A program made the position numbers and the translations under genes. Below the pieces are notes generated by a model. That model searched no databases. It was not told the DNA's origin and saw only the letters and a program-made list of their open reading frames with translations. Below, piece by piece: positions 27,545 through 35,797 of a DNA stretch of 64,000 bases. Numbering within the stretch: position 1 is the stretch's first letter; every line of letters begins with the position of its first letter. Source of the stretch: Paenibacillus sp. FSL K6-1330 (GTDB lineage: Bacteria; Bacillota; Bacilli; Paenibacillales; Paenibacillaceae); assembly GCF_037976825.1 (NCBI RefSeq), contig NZ_CP150269.1, positions 2,555,501-2,619,500 of the forward strand. Reading direction: 5' to 3'.

Positions 27545-29176
27545 ATGAATGAAACGCAATACATAAGGGATACGCCTACGAAGATCAGGAAAAGACAGGG
27601 AGCAGTGCTCATGCTGCAGGGCACCGCTTCGGATGTAGGCAAGAGCATCGTAACGACGGCGCTATGCCGCATATTTCTACAGGATGGTTATCGTACGGCT
27701 CCATACAAATCGCAAAATATGGCTCTTAATTCCTACGTGACGCTGGATGGCAAAGAGATCGGCAGAGCACAAGGCGTGCAGGCCGAAGCCTGCGGCATTG
27801 CCGCAACAACGGACATGAATCCGATCCTGATGAAGCCGATAAAGGACATGTTTTCACAAATCGTGATCCACGGCGTTCCCCACATGCAGATGAGTGCGAT
27901 GGATTACAGGACGCAGTTCCTGCCGAAGGCCAAAGAGATTGTGCTGGATGCACTGGATCGTCTACGGGAGAGCTACGATATCGTTGTCATGGAGGGCGCG
28001 GGAAGTCCTGCGGAGATCAATCTTAAGGATCGGGACATTGTTAACATGAATTTGGCAGGATGGGCGGATTCGCCGGTTATTCTGGTTGCGGATATCGATC
28101 GCGGCGGCGTGTTCGCTTCCATTGTAGGTACGCTTGAACTGCTCGAGCCCCATGAGGCGGCCAGGGTCAAAGGGTTTATCATTAACAAGTTCCGTGGGGA
28201 TTTAGCACTGCTTCAGCCGGGACTGGACTGGCTTGAAGAGCGGACAGGCCTTCCCGTGCTGGGCGTGCTCCCCTATATTCAGGACATGCGAATCGAGGCC
28301 GAGGACTCGGTTGTACTGGATGAGCTTCAATATCAAAGACAGGAAAAACGCGACCTCGATATTGTCGTTATCCGGTATCCGCGTATTTCGAATTTTACGG
28401 ATGTTGAAACGCTGCGCTGGGAGCCGGATGTTGTCGTTCGCTTTGTCCAATCGGTGGATGAACTTGGCACGCCGGACGTCATTATTTTGCCTGGTACCAA
28501 GGATACGATCAGTGACCTCGGATTCCTTCAGGATCGGGGCCTGGCCGATGCGATCTTGAGGCAGACGCAGCAGCGGGATGTGCAGTTGGTTGGCATCTGC
28601 GGAGGATATCAAATGCTGGGCGAGCAGCTGTCGGATCCGCATGCGGTCGAAGGAAGCGTTCGGGAAGCGAAGGGGCTTGGCCTTCTGCCGATTCGGACTT
28701 CCTTTTTGAAGAATAAAAGGACGGTTCGGGTGAAAGGGGAATTGTTACCGGAACATCCGCTGAGGTTCGTTACTTCGGATACAGAGGTCGATTTTACGAT
28801 TACGGCCTATGAAATCCATATGGGCGTGACCGAATGGAGCGCCGTGTCTGACGGCTCAGGACACCGCCCGCTTTTTTCGATTGAAGCAGATGGTACAGAT
28901 TCTTTAAAGGCAATAGAAGATATTCAGCCGCACATTGAAGGGATTGCTACTTCTGATGGCCGTATATGGGGAAGCTATTTGCATGGCTTGTTTGACAACG
29001 ATGTCTTCCGCAGGTCCTGGCTGAACGGCATTCGGATAAAGAGGGGTCTGATTCCAATTCCGGAAACGTTTAAAGCAGAAGAACGCAAATTCGCGGAATT
29101 TGACCGTGTAGCGGACATCGTTCGTAATCATGTGGATATGAAAAAAATATATGAAATCATCGGTTATGCGCATTGA
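27545..29176 (+). CDS. cobQ: Cobyric acid synthase, glutamine-hydrolysing
   Basis: A 543-residue enzyme that amidates four side chains of adenosylcobyrinic acid a,c-diamide. The N-terminal P-loop-like ATP domain shows LQGTASDVGKSIVTTA and the SQNMALNSYVT segment; the C-terminal class I amidotransferase-like domain has the nucleophile Cys in VGICGGYQMLG near residue 352 and a His in GSYLHGLFDND near 480. The frame opens at 27482, but AAGGGTGA lies before the ATG at 27545. No other cobalamin gene is in the window, so this is an isolated copy; salvage or a split pathway is possible. Confidence 0.93.
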   Translation: MNETQYIRDTPTKIRKRQGAVLMLQGTASDVGKSIVTTALCRIFLQDGYRTAPYKSQNMALNSYVTLDGKEIGRAQGVQAEACGIAATTDMNPILMKPIKDMFSQIVIHGVPHMQMSAMDYRTQFLPKAKEIVLDALDRLRESYDIVVMEGAGSPAEINLKDRDIVNMNLAGWADSPVILVADIDRGGVFASIVGTLELLEPHEAARVKGFIINKFRGDLALLQPGLDWLEERTGLPVLGVLPYIQDMRIEAEDSVVLDELQYQRQEKRDLDIVVIRYPRISNFTDVETLRWEPDVVVRFVQSVDELGTPDVIILPGTKDTISDLGFLQDRGLADAILRQTQQRDVQLVGICGGYQMLGEQLSDPHAVEGSVREAKGLGLLPIRTSFLKNKRTVRVKGELLPEHPLRFVTSDTEVDFTITAYEIHMGVTEWSAVSDGSGHRPLFSIEADGTDSLKAIEDIQPHIEGIATSDGRIWGSYLHGLFDNDVFRRSWLNGIRIKRGLIPIPETFKAEERKFAEFDRVADIVRNHVDMKKIYEIIGYAH

Positions 29177-29225
29177 AAGATGGGGAATGCATCCGATCAT
29201 TCGGGTAATAATGATGAATAGGAAG

Positions 29226-29256
29226 ATAACACCATGCACACGGCATGGTGTTATTT
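29226..29256 (+). terminator. Terminator after cobQ
   Basis: ATAACACCATG (29226-29236) pairs with CATGGTGTTAT (29244-29254), with few T residues after it. Confidence 0.65.
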
Positions 29257-29278
29257 GCGTGGAGCGAAAAGAAAAAAG

Positions 29279-29308
29279 TTGATTAATTATAGGATAGGGG
29301 GGTATACT
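29279..29308 (+). promoter_or_regulatory. Promoter with G-run spacer, possible metal-responsive operator
   Basis: TTGATT (29279-29284) and TATACT (29303-29308) are 18 bases apart. The spacer ends in GGGGGGTAT, which looks like one half of a CsoR-type copper operator (ATACCCC...GGGGTAT), but the other half is weak. Confidence 0.45.
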
Positions 29309-29370
29309 AAATATAGAGGCGGATGAAAAAATTCATCTTTCAGTATATCCCCTGATTGGAGTGATAGCCC

Positions 29371-30243
29371 ATGTTGAATAGGAAGGGCACCATACTAACC
29401 TTAACGGGCATACTTGCTTTTGGATTGTTGACAGCATGCGATAACGCGAAGCAGGCCCCTGATACGGGCGGTCATGGCGGAAACCATGAAAAGGAAAGCG
29501 GAAGCCGGGAAACGAACGGGCACAGTGAACACGCTGGCGGTCATGAAACGGCCTCAGATCATTACAACGCTGCATTTACATGGAATGAACCGGCAAGAGC
29601 AGGTGCTGAATCTGAGTTGACGATCCAAATTACGGATAAAGACGCTGGACCTGTCCAGGATTTTGATGTCAATCATGAGAAACTCCTGCATCTGATCATA
29701 GTGAATCGCGATTTGTCCTTCTTCAACCATATACATCCGGATTACAAGGAGAATGGCGTATTTACCGTGAACACGACATTCCCGGCTGGCGGCGAATATA
29801 AATTGTTCGCAGATTTTGTGCCTAAGGGTGCTGGAGGGACCACGCTTAGCGAATGGGTTCAGATTGAGGGAGAAGCAGGGAAACCTTCGGCGATTCAACC
29901 GGATTCCAGCCTGATCAAACAAGTAAACGGCAAGGAAATTGAGCTGAGTTTAAGCAATACTTTATCGAATGAAGAGGTTGTGCTCACCTATCAAATTCAG
30001 GATGCGCAGACGAAGCAAGGCATCAACAACCTCGAGCCTTATCTGGGCGCAGTCGGGCACGTTGTCATTCTGTCCGCAGACGCTGAGCAGTACATCCATG
30101 TGCATCCTCTAGACGAGCAGAGTACAGGACCCCAAGCGGAATTTGCTACTACCTTCCCCCACAGCGGTATCTACAAGATCTGGGGACAATTTCAGCATCA
30201 GGGTGAAGTGATGACCGTGCCTTTTGTCGTTGAGATACAATAA
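29371..30243 (+). CDS. His-rich lipoprotein with two beta-sandwich domains, possibly copper-linked
   Basis: A 290-residue lipoprotein with lipobox LLTAC near residues 19-23, then a hydrophilic His-rich linker (residues about 30-65, with HGGNHEK, HSEHAGGHE) suited to metal binding. Two YtkA/FixH-like immunoglobulin-type domains follow; each ends in a conserved His segment (FFNHIHPD and YIHVHPLD). Similar proteins are found with copper handling genes, but the function is not established. GGAGTGA precedes the ATG. A glutaredoxin follows after 23 bases. Confidence 0.65.
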   Translation: MLNRKGTILTLTGILAFGLLTACDNAKQAPDTGGHGGNHEKESGSRETNGHSEHAGGHETASDHYNAAFTWNEPARAGAESELTIQITDKDAGPVQDFDVNHEKLLHLIIVNRDLSFFNHIHPDYKENGVFTVNTTFPAGGEYKLFADFVPKGAGGTTLSEWVQIEGEAGKPSAIQPDSSLIKQVNGKEIELSLSNTLSNEEVVLTYQIQDAQTKQGINNLEPYLGAVGHVVILSADAEQYIHVHPLDEQSTGPQAEFATTFPHSGIYKIWGQFQHQGEVMTVPFVVEIQ

Positions 30244-30266
30244 TTTCAGTTGAAGGAGTGATCGAT

Positions 30267-30506
30267 ATGACAGAACCATTGAAAATCTACACCATCCCGA
30301 CTTGCAGCGATTGCCATCATGCCAAGCGTTACTTCAAGGAGCAGGAGGTTCCGTATACAGAGTATGATTGTACACAGAACCCGGAATATCCGGAAGAAGT
30401 GCGACGGTTGACGGGAAAACAGATTGTGCCTACGATCGTTATTGGTGACAACGTATTTATCGGATTTGCCGATAACTTTCAGGAAATCCGGGAATTGATG
30501 AAATAA
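30267..30506 (+). CDS. Glutaredoxin-like protein
   Basis: A 79-residue thioredoxin-fold protein with the redox motif CSDC in YTIPTCSDCHHAK near residue 12 and the cis-proline segment IVPTIVIGD near 52, both standard for NrdH/glutaredoxin proteins. AAGGAGTGAT lies before the ATG at 30267. It probably forms an operon with the His-rich lipoprotein and reduces thiols, perhaps of metal-handling proteins. Confidence 0.85.
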   Translation: MTEPLKIYTIPTCSDCHHAKRYFKEQEVPYTEYDCTQNPEYPEEVRRLTGKQIVPTIVIGDNVFIGFADNFQEIRELMK

Positions 30507-30525
30507 ATAAGGGTTCATGGAAGTG

Positions 30526-30573
30526 AAGAAGAAGCATGGATTGTTCCCCGCGGGAGGATCTATGCTTCTTTTA
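30526..30573 (+). terminator. Intrinsic terminator after glutaredoxin gene
   Basis: AAGAAGCAT (30529-30537) pairs with ATGCTTCTT (30562-30570), followed by TT. The interval 30574-30817 shows no supported gene. Confidence 0.7.
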
Positions 30574-30817
30574 ACGTGCGTCTATTTTCACACCGCGCCA
30601 ATGGCCATAATTGCAACTCGGAGACGATGTTCATGAAATTTGATGCTACACCATATAAAACGTAAATAATGAGGTATTGTACGGCCAGAATGTTCGTTTT
30701 CATCAGTTTTTTAATGGTAATTCGCAGGTGTAAATAATCAGTAGCGGTGTTATTATATGGGTTGCGTCTTTTGGAAAAGATCATTGTGGCAAGCGTTGAT
30801 AGCCCATTGAAATTTCT

Positions 30818-30843
30818 TGAAACGATTCGGAATATAACACGTA
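30818..30843 (+). promoter_or_regulatory. ECF sigma-W-type promoter
   Basis: TGAAAC (30818-30823) is followed after exactly 16 bases by CGTA (30840-30843). This is the full Bacillus sigma-W consensus TGAAAC-N16-CGTA. It lies about 40 bases before the first start codon of the six-gene operon. Confidence 0.75.
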
Positions 30844-30881
30844 TCAATACTCACTGCTTAGATGGAAGGGGTAGACACACA

Positions 30882-31097
30882 GTGGATAATGGAATGAACG
30901 TTATTTTGTTTGAAAAGAAGCCGGACGGTGAGCTGGTGCAGATCGAAGAACGGTCATGGACGATGAACATGGTTGCTGCACTGGAGCATGTGAATTATAT
31001 CGTTGTTGGCGGCCGGGAATACGAAACGATTGAAGGCAGATTAAATGTAGACACGGGCAAACTTGAGCTTCTGCTCGTTCCGATGCGGAACGATTAA
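30882..31097 (+). CDS. Small conserved-looking hypothetical protein, operon leader gene
   Basis: A 71-residue acidic, non-membrane protein of unknown family (contains EKKPDGELVQIEER and a NYIVVGGREYETIEG stretch suggesting a small beta-rich fold). The frame is open from 30747, but that start lies upstream of the promoter. GTG at 30882 has AAGGGG 10 bases upstream; the ATG at 30894 is the alternative. First gene of the operon with the ATP-grasp ligase and K+ channel. Confidence 0.55.
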   Translation: MDNGMNVILFEKKPDGELVQIEERSWTMNMVAALEHVNYIVVGGREYETIEGRLNVDTGKLELLLVPMRND

Positions 31098-31121
31098 TCT
31101 TGTCCGAAAGGAGAAACCATC

Positions 31122-31802
31122 TTGAGTAATGAAAAAGACAAAAAAGATCAGCCAACATCTAAATGGCTGACGCCGGAAGGCAAACCGATTCGGGTCCTGT
31201 CGAGCTCGCTGGGCATTGCCTTGTTAGCGAACGCATTTCTGGTATCGGGCGCGGCAGCGAAAGACCTTGCTTCGGAAGCGGTTACTTCATCCGAAGAGCC
31301 GCAGCTGGTGTCCTGGTCGACAGAAGAAGTGAAGAAGTATTTTGACAAGAATGTGGATTGGAACATTCCGTTTCCTAGTGAGGAAAAATTCCAGGAAGAG
31401 CCGGTAGAAGGAGCCGCTGCAGGATCGGGTTCGGGCGGCGGAACAACGATCGTCAACAACTATGGCGGGTACAATTCCGGTTTCGGCTGGGATGACTTGC
31501 TGCTCTATCACATGTTGTTTAACAATGGTTCCTATTATTCATCCAGCGGATGGTACAACAATCATCGCGGTTATTATGCGAATAACGGCAAGCCTTATAA
31601 ACCCCGCACGTATTCGAGTGGTACGTTCCAGAATAAACCGGTGGTGAACTCCAATGTTCGCCCGAAAACCTCCACTTCATCGTCAGGAACGATTACGCGC
31701 CGCTCCACGTCGTCCAAGTCTGGTGGCATCGGCGGAAATTCCAGCGGGTTCAGTTCCTCGGGTTCGAAATCCAGCTCCAGATCTGGTGGTTTTGGAGGAT
31801 GA
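31122..31802 (+). CDS. Membrane-anchored Gly/Ser-rich protein, YjfM/DUF1190-like
   Basis: A 226-residue protein beginning with TTG, placed by AAAGGAG 8 bases upstream. A charged N-terminus, a hydrophobic segment near residues 26-46, a Tyr/Asn-rich middle (YNSGFGWDDLLLYHML) and a Ser/Gly-rich tail ending SGGFGG make up the protein. The layout recalls E. coli YjfM (DUF1190), which is also encoded next to a YjfC ligase and a DUF350 protein; sequence assignment is tentative. Its stop overlaps the ligase start by 4 bases. Confidence 0.6.
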   Translation: MSNEKDKKDQPTSKWLTPEGKPIRVLSSSLGIALLANAFLVSGAAAKDLASEAVTSSEEPQLVSWSTEEVKKYFDKNVDWNIPFPSEEKFQEEPVEGAAAGSGSGGGTTIVNNYGGYNSGFGWDDLLLYHMLFNNGSYYSSSGWYNNHRGYYANNGKPYKPRTYSSGTFQNKPVVNSNVRPKTSTSSSGTITRRSTSSKSGGIGGNSSGFSSSGSKSSSRSGGFGG

Positions 31803-32998
31803 GTCACGACAGCGTATTCACCGTATCGGGACAGCCTAGCCCCAATCGGGATGGGCGGGTATCTGAGCTCGCGGAGCTCGGCTTTACCTGGGCGGATCTG
31901 GAAGGGGAAGCCTACTGGATAGACCAGATCGTCACCATACGTCATGAGACCTATCGTGAGCTGGAAGAAGCAGCCGCGATATTATGGGCCATGTTGGACA
32001 AAACCGTTCGTTATATTCATCGCAATCATCATATATACAGCTTGATTGGCATTCCGCCTATCCTGTGGCAGATGCTGGATGAATGTCCGCTGCCGGAAGA
32101 GGGATTGATCAGTAGGTATGCCAGGTTTGATTTCGCTATTGCCCATGATGGCAGCATCAAGCTGCTGGAGCTGAATGCGGACACGCCTACAGGTTATGTT
32201 GAAGCTTCCATTGCAACGCCGTGGATGTGCCGTCAGGTCGGTATTGTCTCTCCCAACGAACGGATGCAGGAGCTGGTCGCACAAGCGTGGGGAGCGGAGC
32301 GTCCGGATACGGCTGCCTGCATCGCTTATGGCGAACATAAAGAGGACTCCGGTACGATCGAAGCGTTGGTTCGGCACAGCGGGCTGGATATCCGACTGGT
32401 GGATTGTCTTGATCTGTGGGTGGATGAAGGTATGCTGAAGGACGGCGATGGCCGGGAGATTCACCGGATGTTCGCCCTATATCCGAAGGAGTGGATGTCC
32501 GTCGATGATGGCGGAGATGCTCTTGCTTATGCCATCGAGACGGGACGCCTGCAGCTGTTCAACTCGCCGCACAGCATTTTACTGCAATCCAAAGGACTGC
32601 TTGCCGCCATGTGGGGGATGTATGAGCTGGGCCTTTTGTTCGATGAGACAGAACGGGAAGCCATCGTCAATTATATGCTGCCCACTTACAACAAACCGGT
32701 ATTCTCCGGTAATTTTGTGTCCAAGTCGATGTTCGGCCGCGAGGGTGGTTCTGTCAAGCTGTACGACCAGGCCGGACAAATCGAGGTAGAGGATCAGGAC
32801 GGATATGATACAAGTGTCATGTTTCCGACGGTCTATCAGCGGAGGGCAGACCTGGCTCGCATCGAGACGGCGGAGGGCCATTTTCATTTACTGACAGGAT
32901 TGTTCGTCCTGAATGGCACCCCTTGCGGTTTGCTGGGACGTGCGGGCGGTTTGATTACGGGTAATTCCAGCCATTTTATCGCAATGGGAGTGAAATAA
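31799..32998 (+). CDS. Glutathionylspermidine synthase-like ATP-grasp amidoligase (YjfC type)
   Basis: A 399-residue protein matching only the synthetase half of glutathionylspermidine synthase. Landmarks are KLLELNADTPTG near residue 123, KSMFGREGG near 311 and the C-terminal GLITGNSSHF. ATP-grasp members join a carboxyl to an amine; in this subfamily the acceptor and donor are unknown. There is no N-terminal CHAP amidase domain. The ATG overlaps the previous stop (ATGA) and the GGAGG before it is almost adjacent, so coupling probably drives translation. Confidence 0.85.
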   Translation: MSHDSVFTVSGQPSPNRDGRVSELAELGFTWADLEGEAYWIDQIVTIRHETYRELEEAAAILWAMLDKTVRYIHRNHHIYSLIGIPPILWQMLDECPLPEEGLISRYARFDFAIAHDGSIKLLELNADTPTGYVEASIATPWMCRQVGIVSPNERMQELVAQAWGAERPDTAACIAYGEHKEDSGTIEALVRHSGLDIRLVDCLDLWVDEGMLKDGDGREIHRMFALYPKEWMSVDDGGDALAYAIETGRLQLFNSPHSILLQSKGLLAAMWGMYELGLLFDETEREAIVNYMLPTYNKPVFSGNFVSKSMFGREGGSVKLYDQAGQIEVEDQDGYDTSVMFPTVYQRRADLARIETAEGHFHLLTGLFVLNGTPCGLLGRAGGLITGNSSHFIAMGVK

Positions 32999-33670
32999 AT
33001 GCAGTTGAAACAAGATAGAAGGCAGCATAGCGGTGCTCCTAAGGGAAAGAGGAAACCTCCGGTCGTTCTGGCGGTACTACTATTATCCCTCATGGTCTTG
33101 GCGCTGAGTGCATGCTCCAATAGGTCCACGGTATTTCATACCGGATCGGAGGAAGTATCTTCAACCTCTGCTCGCGTGCCTTGGGACTACCGGATCATTG
33201 AAGGAACCGTCGGTGATTTGATTGGCGGCGATATGACCGTGCTGCCGGATAACGAGCTCCTGCCGAACGATAACAACTATGCTACCGGGGACAAAATTTG
33301 GACGCTTCAATTCATGGATGCGGAGCTTACCACGGATGCGAATCAACGTAATGATATCCGGTTATCGTCTTGGCAGACCCTTAAGTCGTTCAAGGACAAA
33401 AAGACGGCAGAATCGGATTTGACCAACCTGAAAGTCACGGTCAAAACTGACGTGAAGTTGGTTGGGGTTTATAAAACAACGTATAAAAAAGACACCAGGC
33501 ATTTTGCTGTCATTGAACTGCCGACGGGCAATCGGATCAAGCAGCCGATCGATGAGAAGCGTTATGCCGCAATGGAAAAGAAGGACAAGGTTGATGTTGT
33601 ATTGGAGGAAGTGCATGATTTCGCCGATTACGACTTGGCCTATGCAAAATTTCGGGGGTGGGCGGATTGA
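32999..33670 (+). CDS. Lipoprotein of unknown function, DUF4247-like
   Basis: A 223-residue lipoprotein with basic N-terminus, hydrophobic stretch and lipobox LSAC near residues 36-39. The mature part is soluble and contains GDLIGGDMTVLPDN and a Lys-rich middle. I recall DUF4247 proteins in this operon context in Bacillaceae, but the assignment is from memory. GGGAGTGA precedes the ATG. It overlaps the DUF350 gene at its 3' end. Confidence 0.6.
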   Translation: MQLKQDRRQHSGAPKGKRKPPVVLAVLLLSLMVLALSACSNRSTVFHTGSEEVSSTSARVPWDYRIIEGTVGDLIGGDMTVLPDNELLPNDNNYATGDKIWTLQFMDAELTTDANQRNDIRLSSWQTLKSFKDKKTAESDLTNLKVTVKTDVKLVGVYKTTYKKDTRHFAVIELPTGNRIKQPIDEKRYAAMEKKDKVDVVLEEVHDFADYDLAYAKFRGWAD

Positions 33671-34059
33671 CGGTCGTCATTAATATTGTAGTAAGTGTAA
33701 TCTGCATTATCGTGCTTCAATTACTGGGTATGTTGATTTTCAGCTGGATGACCCGGTTTAACGACATGGAAGAGCTGAAGAAAGGCAATGTCGCGGTTGG
33801 TCTTGCCTTTGGCGGCAAGTTTATGGCAACAGCCATTATTCTGGGCATATCGGCGTATACGAATTCATCGATCTGGCACATGATACTGTGGTTTACCGTC
33901 GGGTATGTATGCTTGATCGTTGCCTATTGGGTATTTGAGCTGGCTACGCCGGGTCTTAAACTTTCCGAGCACCTGCAAAAGGGGAACGTAGCGATTGGCA
34001 TTCTGCTTGCGATGGTGTTTATCGGTACAGCCTTTGCAATCAGCAGCCTGATTATTTAG
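33658..34059 (+). CDS. DUF350 membrane protein (YjfL type)
   Basis: A 133-residue protein with four hydrophobic segments arranged as two similar halves; each half has a short GNVAVGL or GNVAIGI motif after a KKGN/QKGN turn, which is typical of DUF350. GTG at 33658 and TTG at 33667 are both possible starts, with GGGGGTGG overlapping the region. DUF350 proteins are integral membrane proteins of unknown function often encoded with YjfC-type ligases. Confidence 0.82.
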   Translation: MGGLTVVINIVVSVICIIVLQLLGMLIFSWMTRFNDMEELKKGNVAVGLAFGGKFMATAIILGISAYTNSSIWHMILWFTVGYVCLIVAYWVFELATPGLKLSEHLQKGNVAIGILLAMVFIGTAFAISSLII

Positions 34060-34093
34060 AACGAATGGCACCATGGAGGAGAGGAGCAGAAAC

Positions 34094-35116
34094 GTGCACT
34101 TTTTTCTAAGATTATCTTTGAAAATGATGCGTCTGCGCAAAACAACGATCAGCGTTCTTGTGGTACTGTTTGTGGTGCTGTGCTCGACCCTGGCATTTCT
34201 GCTGGAGCCCGAAACCTTTCACCATTGGTTTAACGCCCTTTATTGGGTGCTTACCACGATGGCAACCGTAGGTTATGGCGATTACTATGCAGCTACCATG
34301 CCAGGCAAGATATTAACGATATTCATCTATATCTTTGGCATCGGGCTGTTGAGTTTGGTGATCGGTAAGGTGATCGAATCGTTTGGAAGCATGCAGCGGC
34401 AGAGAGGAGCGGGCAGGTTGAATTTTAAGGGTAGTGGTCATGTCATCATAATCAATTGGAGCAAAAAAGCAATGTCCGCGATCGATGAGATTTTGTCGTA
34501 TTCGCCGAAGTCCGAGATTGTGGTCATTGATGATACCAGTCAGCATCCTGTCGAACATCTCGAACAGGTTCATTTTGTAAGCGGCGATCCTGCAGCGGAT
34601 GACGTGCTGATAAGAGCCAACATCCTGGAGGCCAGATCGGCCATAGTCTTTGCGGATGCTCGGATTGACGAATCGGCTCTCGTGGACGGCAAGTCGCTGC
34701 TGATTGTTTCCAGCATTGAACGGATTGCGCCAAATGTACATACCACGGTGGAGATCGTGCAGGAGAAGCATGTTCAGAATTTCCGCTACAATCATGTGAA
34801 CGAGTTTGTGCTCTCGCACGATGCTGTGTCCCGATTAGCCGTACGCGCGGCCCTGCAGGAAGGAAACTCAGATGTGCTGATGCAGCTGCTCAGCCGCCAG
34901 CATGGCGATGATATTTACGAAGTGGCTTTAAATCCTGCATGGAATACTTACGGCGATGCCTTTCAGGATCTGCTGCGGCAAGGAGCGACGCTTATATCCG
35001 ATCGCAACGACCTCAGCATCAACCGCAAGCTCGATGTGCCGATTCCGCGGGATGCGAGATTGTATGTGGTTTCGGACGAGGCGACCTATAAGCGGATTAC
35101 CGGCAAGCTTGCCTGA
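34094..35116 (+). CDS. Two-TM potassium channel with RCK domain (Kch/YugO-like)
   Basis: A 340-residue channel subunit: TM1 near residues 19-38, pore helix and selectivity filter TVGYGDY near 60-66, TM2 near 76-96, then a cytoplasmic RCK/TrkA-N-like region beginning GHVIIINWS, with VVIDD and a C-terminal RCK-C-like part. The frame includes an ATG at 34073, but GTG at 34094 has GAGGAG 7 bases upstream. Last gene of the sigma-W-type operon; a K+ channel next to a ligase and DUF350 protein suggests control of membrane potential or ion flux under envelope stress. Confidence 0.88.
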   Translation: MHFFLRLSLKMMRLRKTTISVLVVLFVVLCSTLAFLLEPETFHHWFNALYWVLTTMATVGYGDYYAATMPGKILTIFIYIFGIGLLSLVIGKVIESFGSMQRQRGAGRLNFKGSGHVIIINWSKKAMSAIDEILSYSPKSEIVVIDDTSQHPVEHLEQVHFVSGDPAADDVLIRANILEARSAIVFADARIDESALVDGKSLLIVSSIERIAPNVHTTVEIVQEKHVQNFRYNHVNEFVLSHDAVSRLAVRAALQEGNSDVLMQLLSRQHGDDIYEVALNPAWNTYGDAFQDLLRQGATLISDRNDLSINRKLDVPIPRDARLYVVSDEATYKRITGKLA

Positions 35117-35144
35117 TAGGTGGATAAGTAAAATTTTGAACAAT

Positions 35145-35370
35145 GGGGCTGTCCCAAAAGCAGGTCTACATACTTGACGAGATAGCTCGCCTTATGAAAA
35201 AAACGTTACAAATAAAGAAATGGCAGTACAGAGGAGAACATCCCTGAACCGTCATTTCTTTGTTTTGGTCTATTGCCGCCTTCTTCAGCAGGTTATGGGT
35301 GAGCGAAAGCCACCCGACCTCTGGGCGCACTTTGGACAAGCGCCAGGTCATTGACGTCAAGTGCGGTGCA
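35145..35370 (-). pseudogene. Remnant of IS1182-family transposase with terminal repeat
   Basis: GGGGCTGTCCCAAAAG (35145-35160) matches an IS1182-type terminal repeat. On the minus strand a short frame reads LSKVRPEVGWLSLTHNL followed by LKKAAID, the C-terminal end of an IS1182 transposase; the rest is lost. An inverted AAAGAAATG pair (about 35214-35264) could be its old terminator. Confidence 0.65.
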
Positions 35371-35429
35371 TCTTTCTGTAAAAATCACTGCTATCCAGCG
35401 TGATTGCCTTTATACTGGAAACTGAAAGA

Positions 35430-35625
35430 GTACCATACTTGGTACCGGCGTCGGAGCGGGTGCCGTGGTGGACGGCAAGCTGATCCATGGCCTGTCCCAA
35501 TGGGACATATTATTGTTCGCCTCCGGAGGACACCTACGAAGGCACGTGTCCGTACCATAAGGATTGTCTTGAGGGCTTGGCAGCCGGCCCGTCGCTCGGT
35601 AGACGCTGGGGCATGGCCGGCGCGG
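35430..35625 (+). pseudogene. Fragment of ROK-family fructokinase gene
   Basis: Three reading frames together spell a fructokinase segment: GTGVGAGAVVDGKLIHGL, then MGHIIVR, then PEDTYEGTCPYHKDCLEGL with AAGPSLGRRWG. At least two frameshifts separate them and both ends are missing. Together with the IS1182 remnant it marks a decayed insertion or deletion site. The remainder of 35626-35797 holds only the upstream region of the next gene. Confidence 0.75.
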
Positions 35626-35797
35626 CATGCCTATCCCTTGGTCGCTTGATGGATAAAGGATTTTTCCCTTTATATAAACGCCTATAAAATTTGGATTGTT
35701 CTACAATTGACTTAGGCAGAAGTTCGGGTATACCATACTATGGTAGATTGCCCGATGATGTTGTATCCACTTCATAGTTTCACAAGGAGTAATCATT

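Noticed and set aside
30560..30847. 95-codon minus-strand frame between glutaredoxin and the stress operon
   Set aside because: It overlaps the terminator and the sigma-W-type promoter, has no ribosome-binding site and resembles no family.
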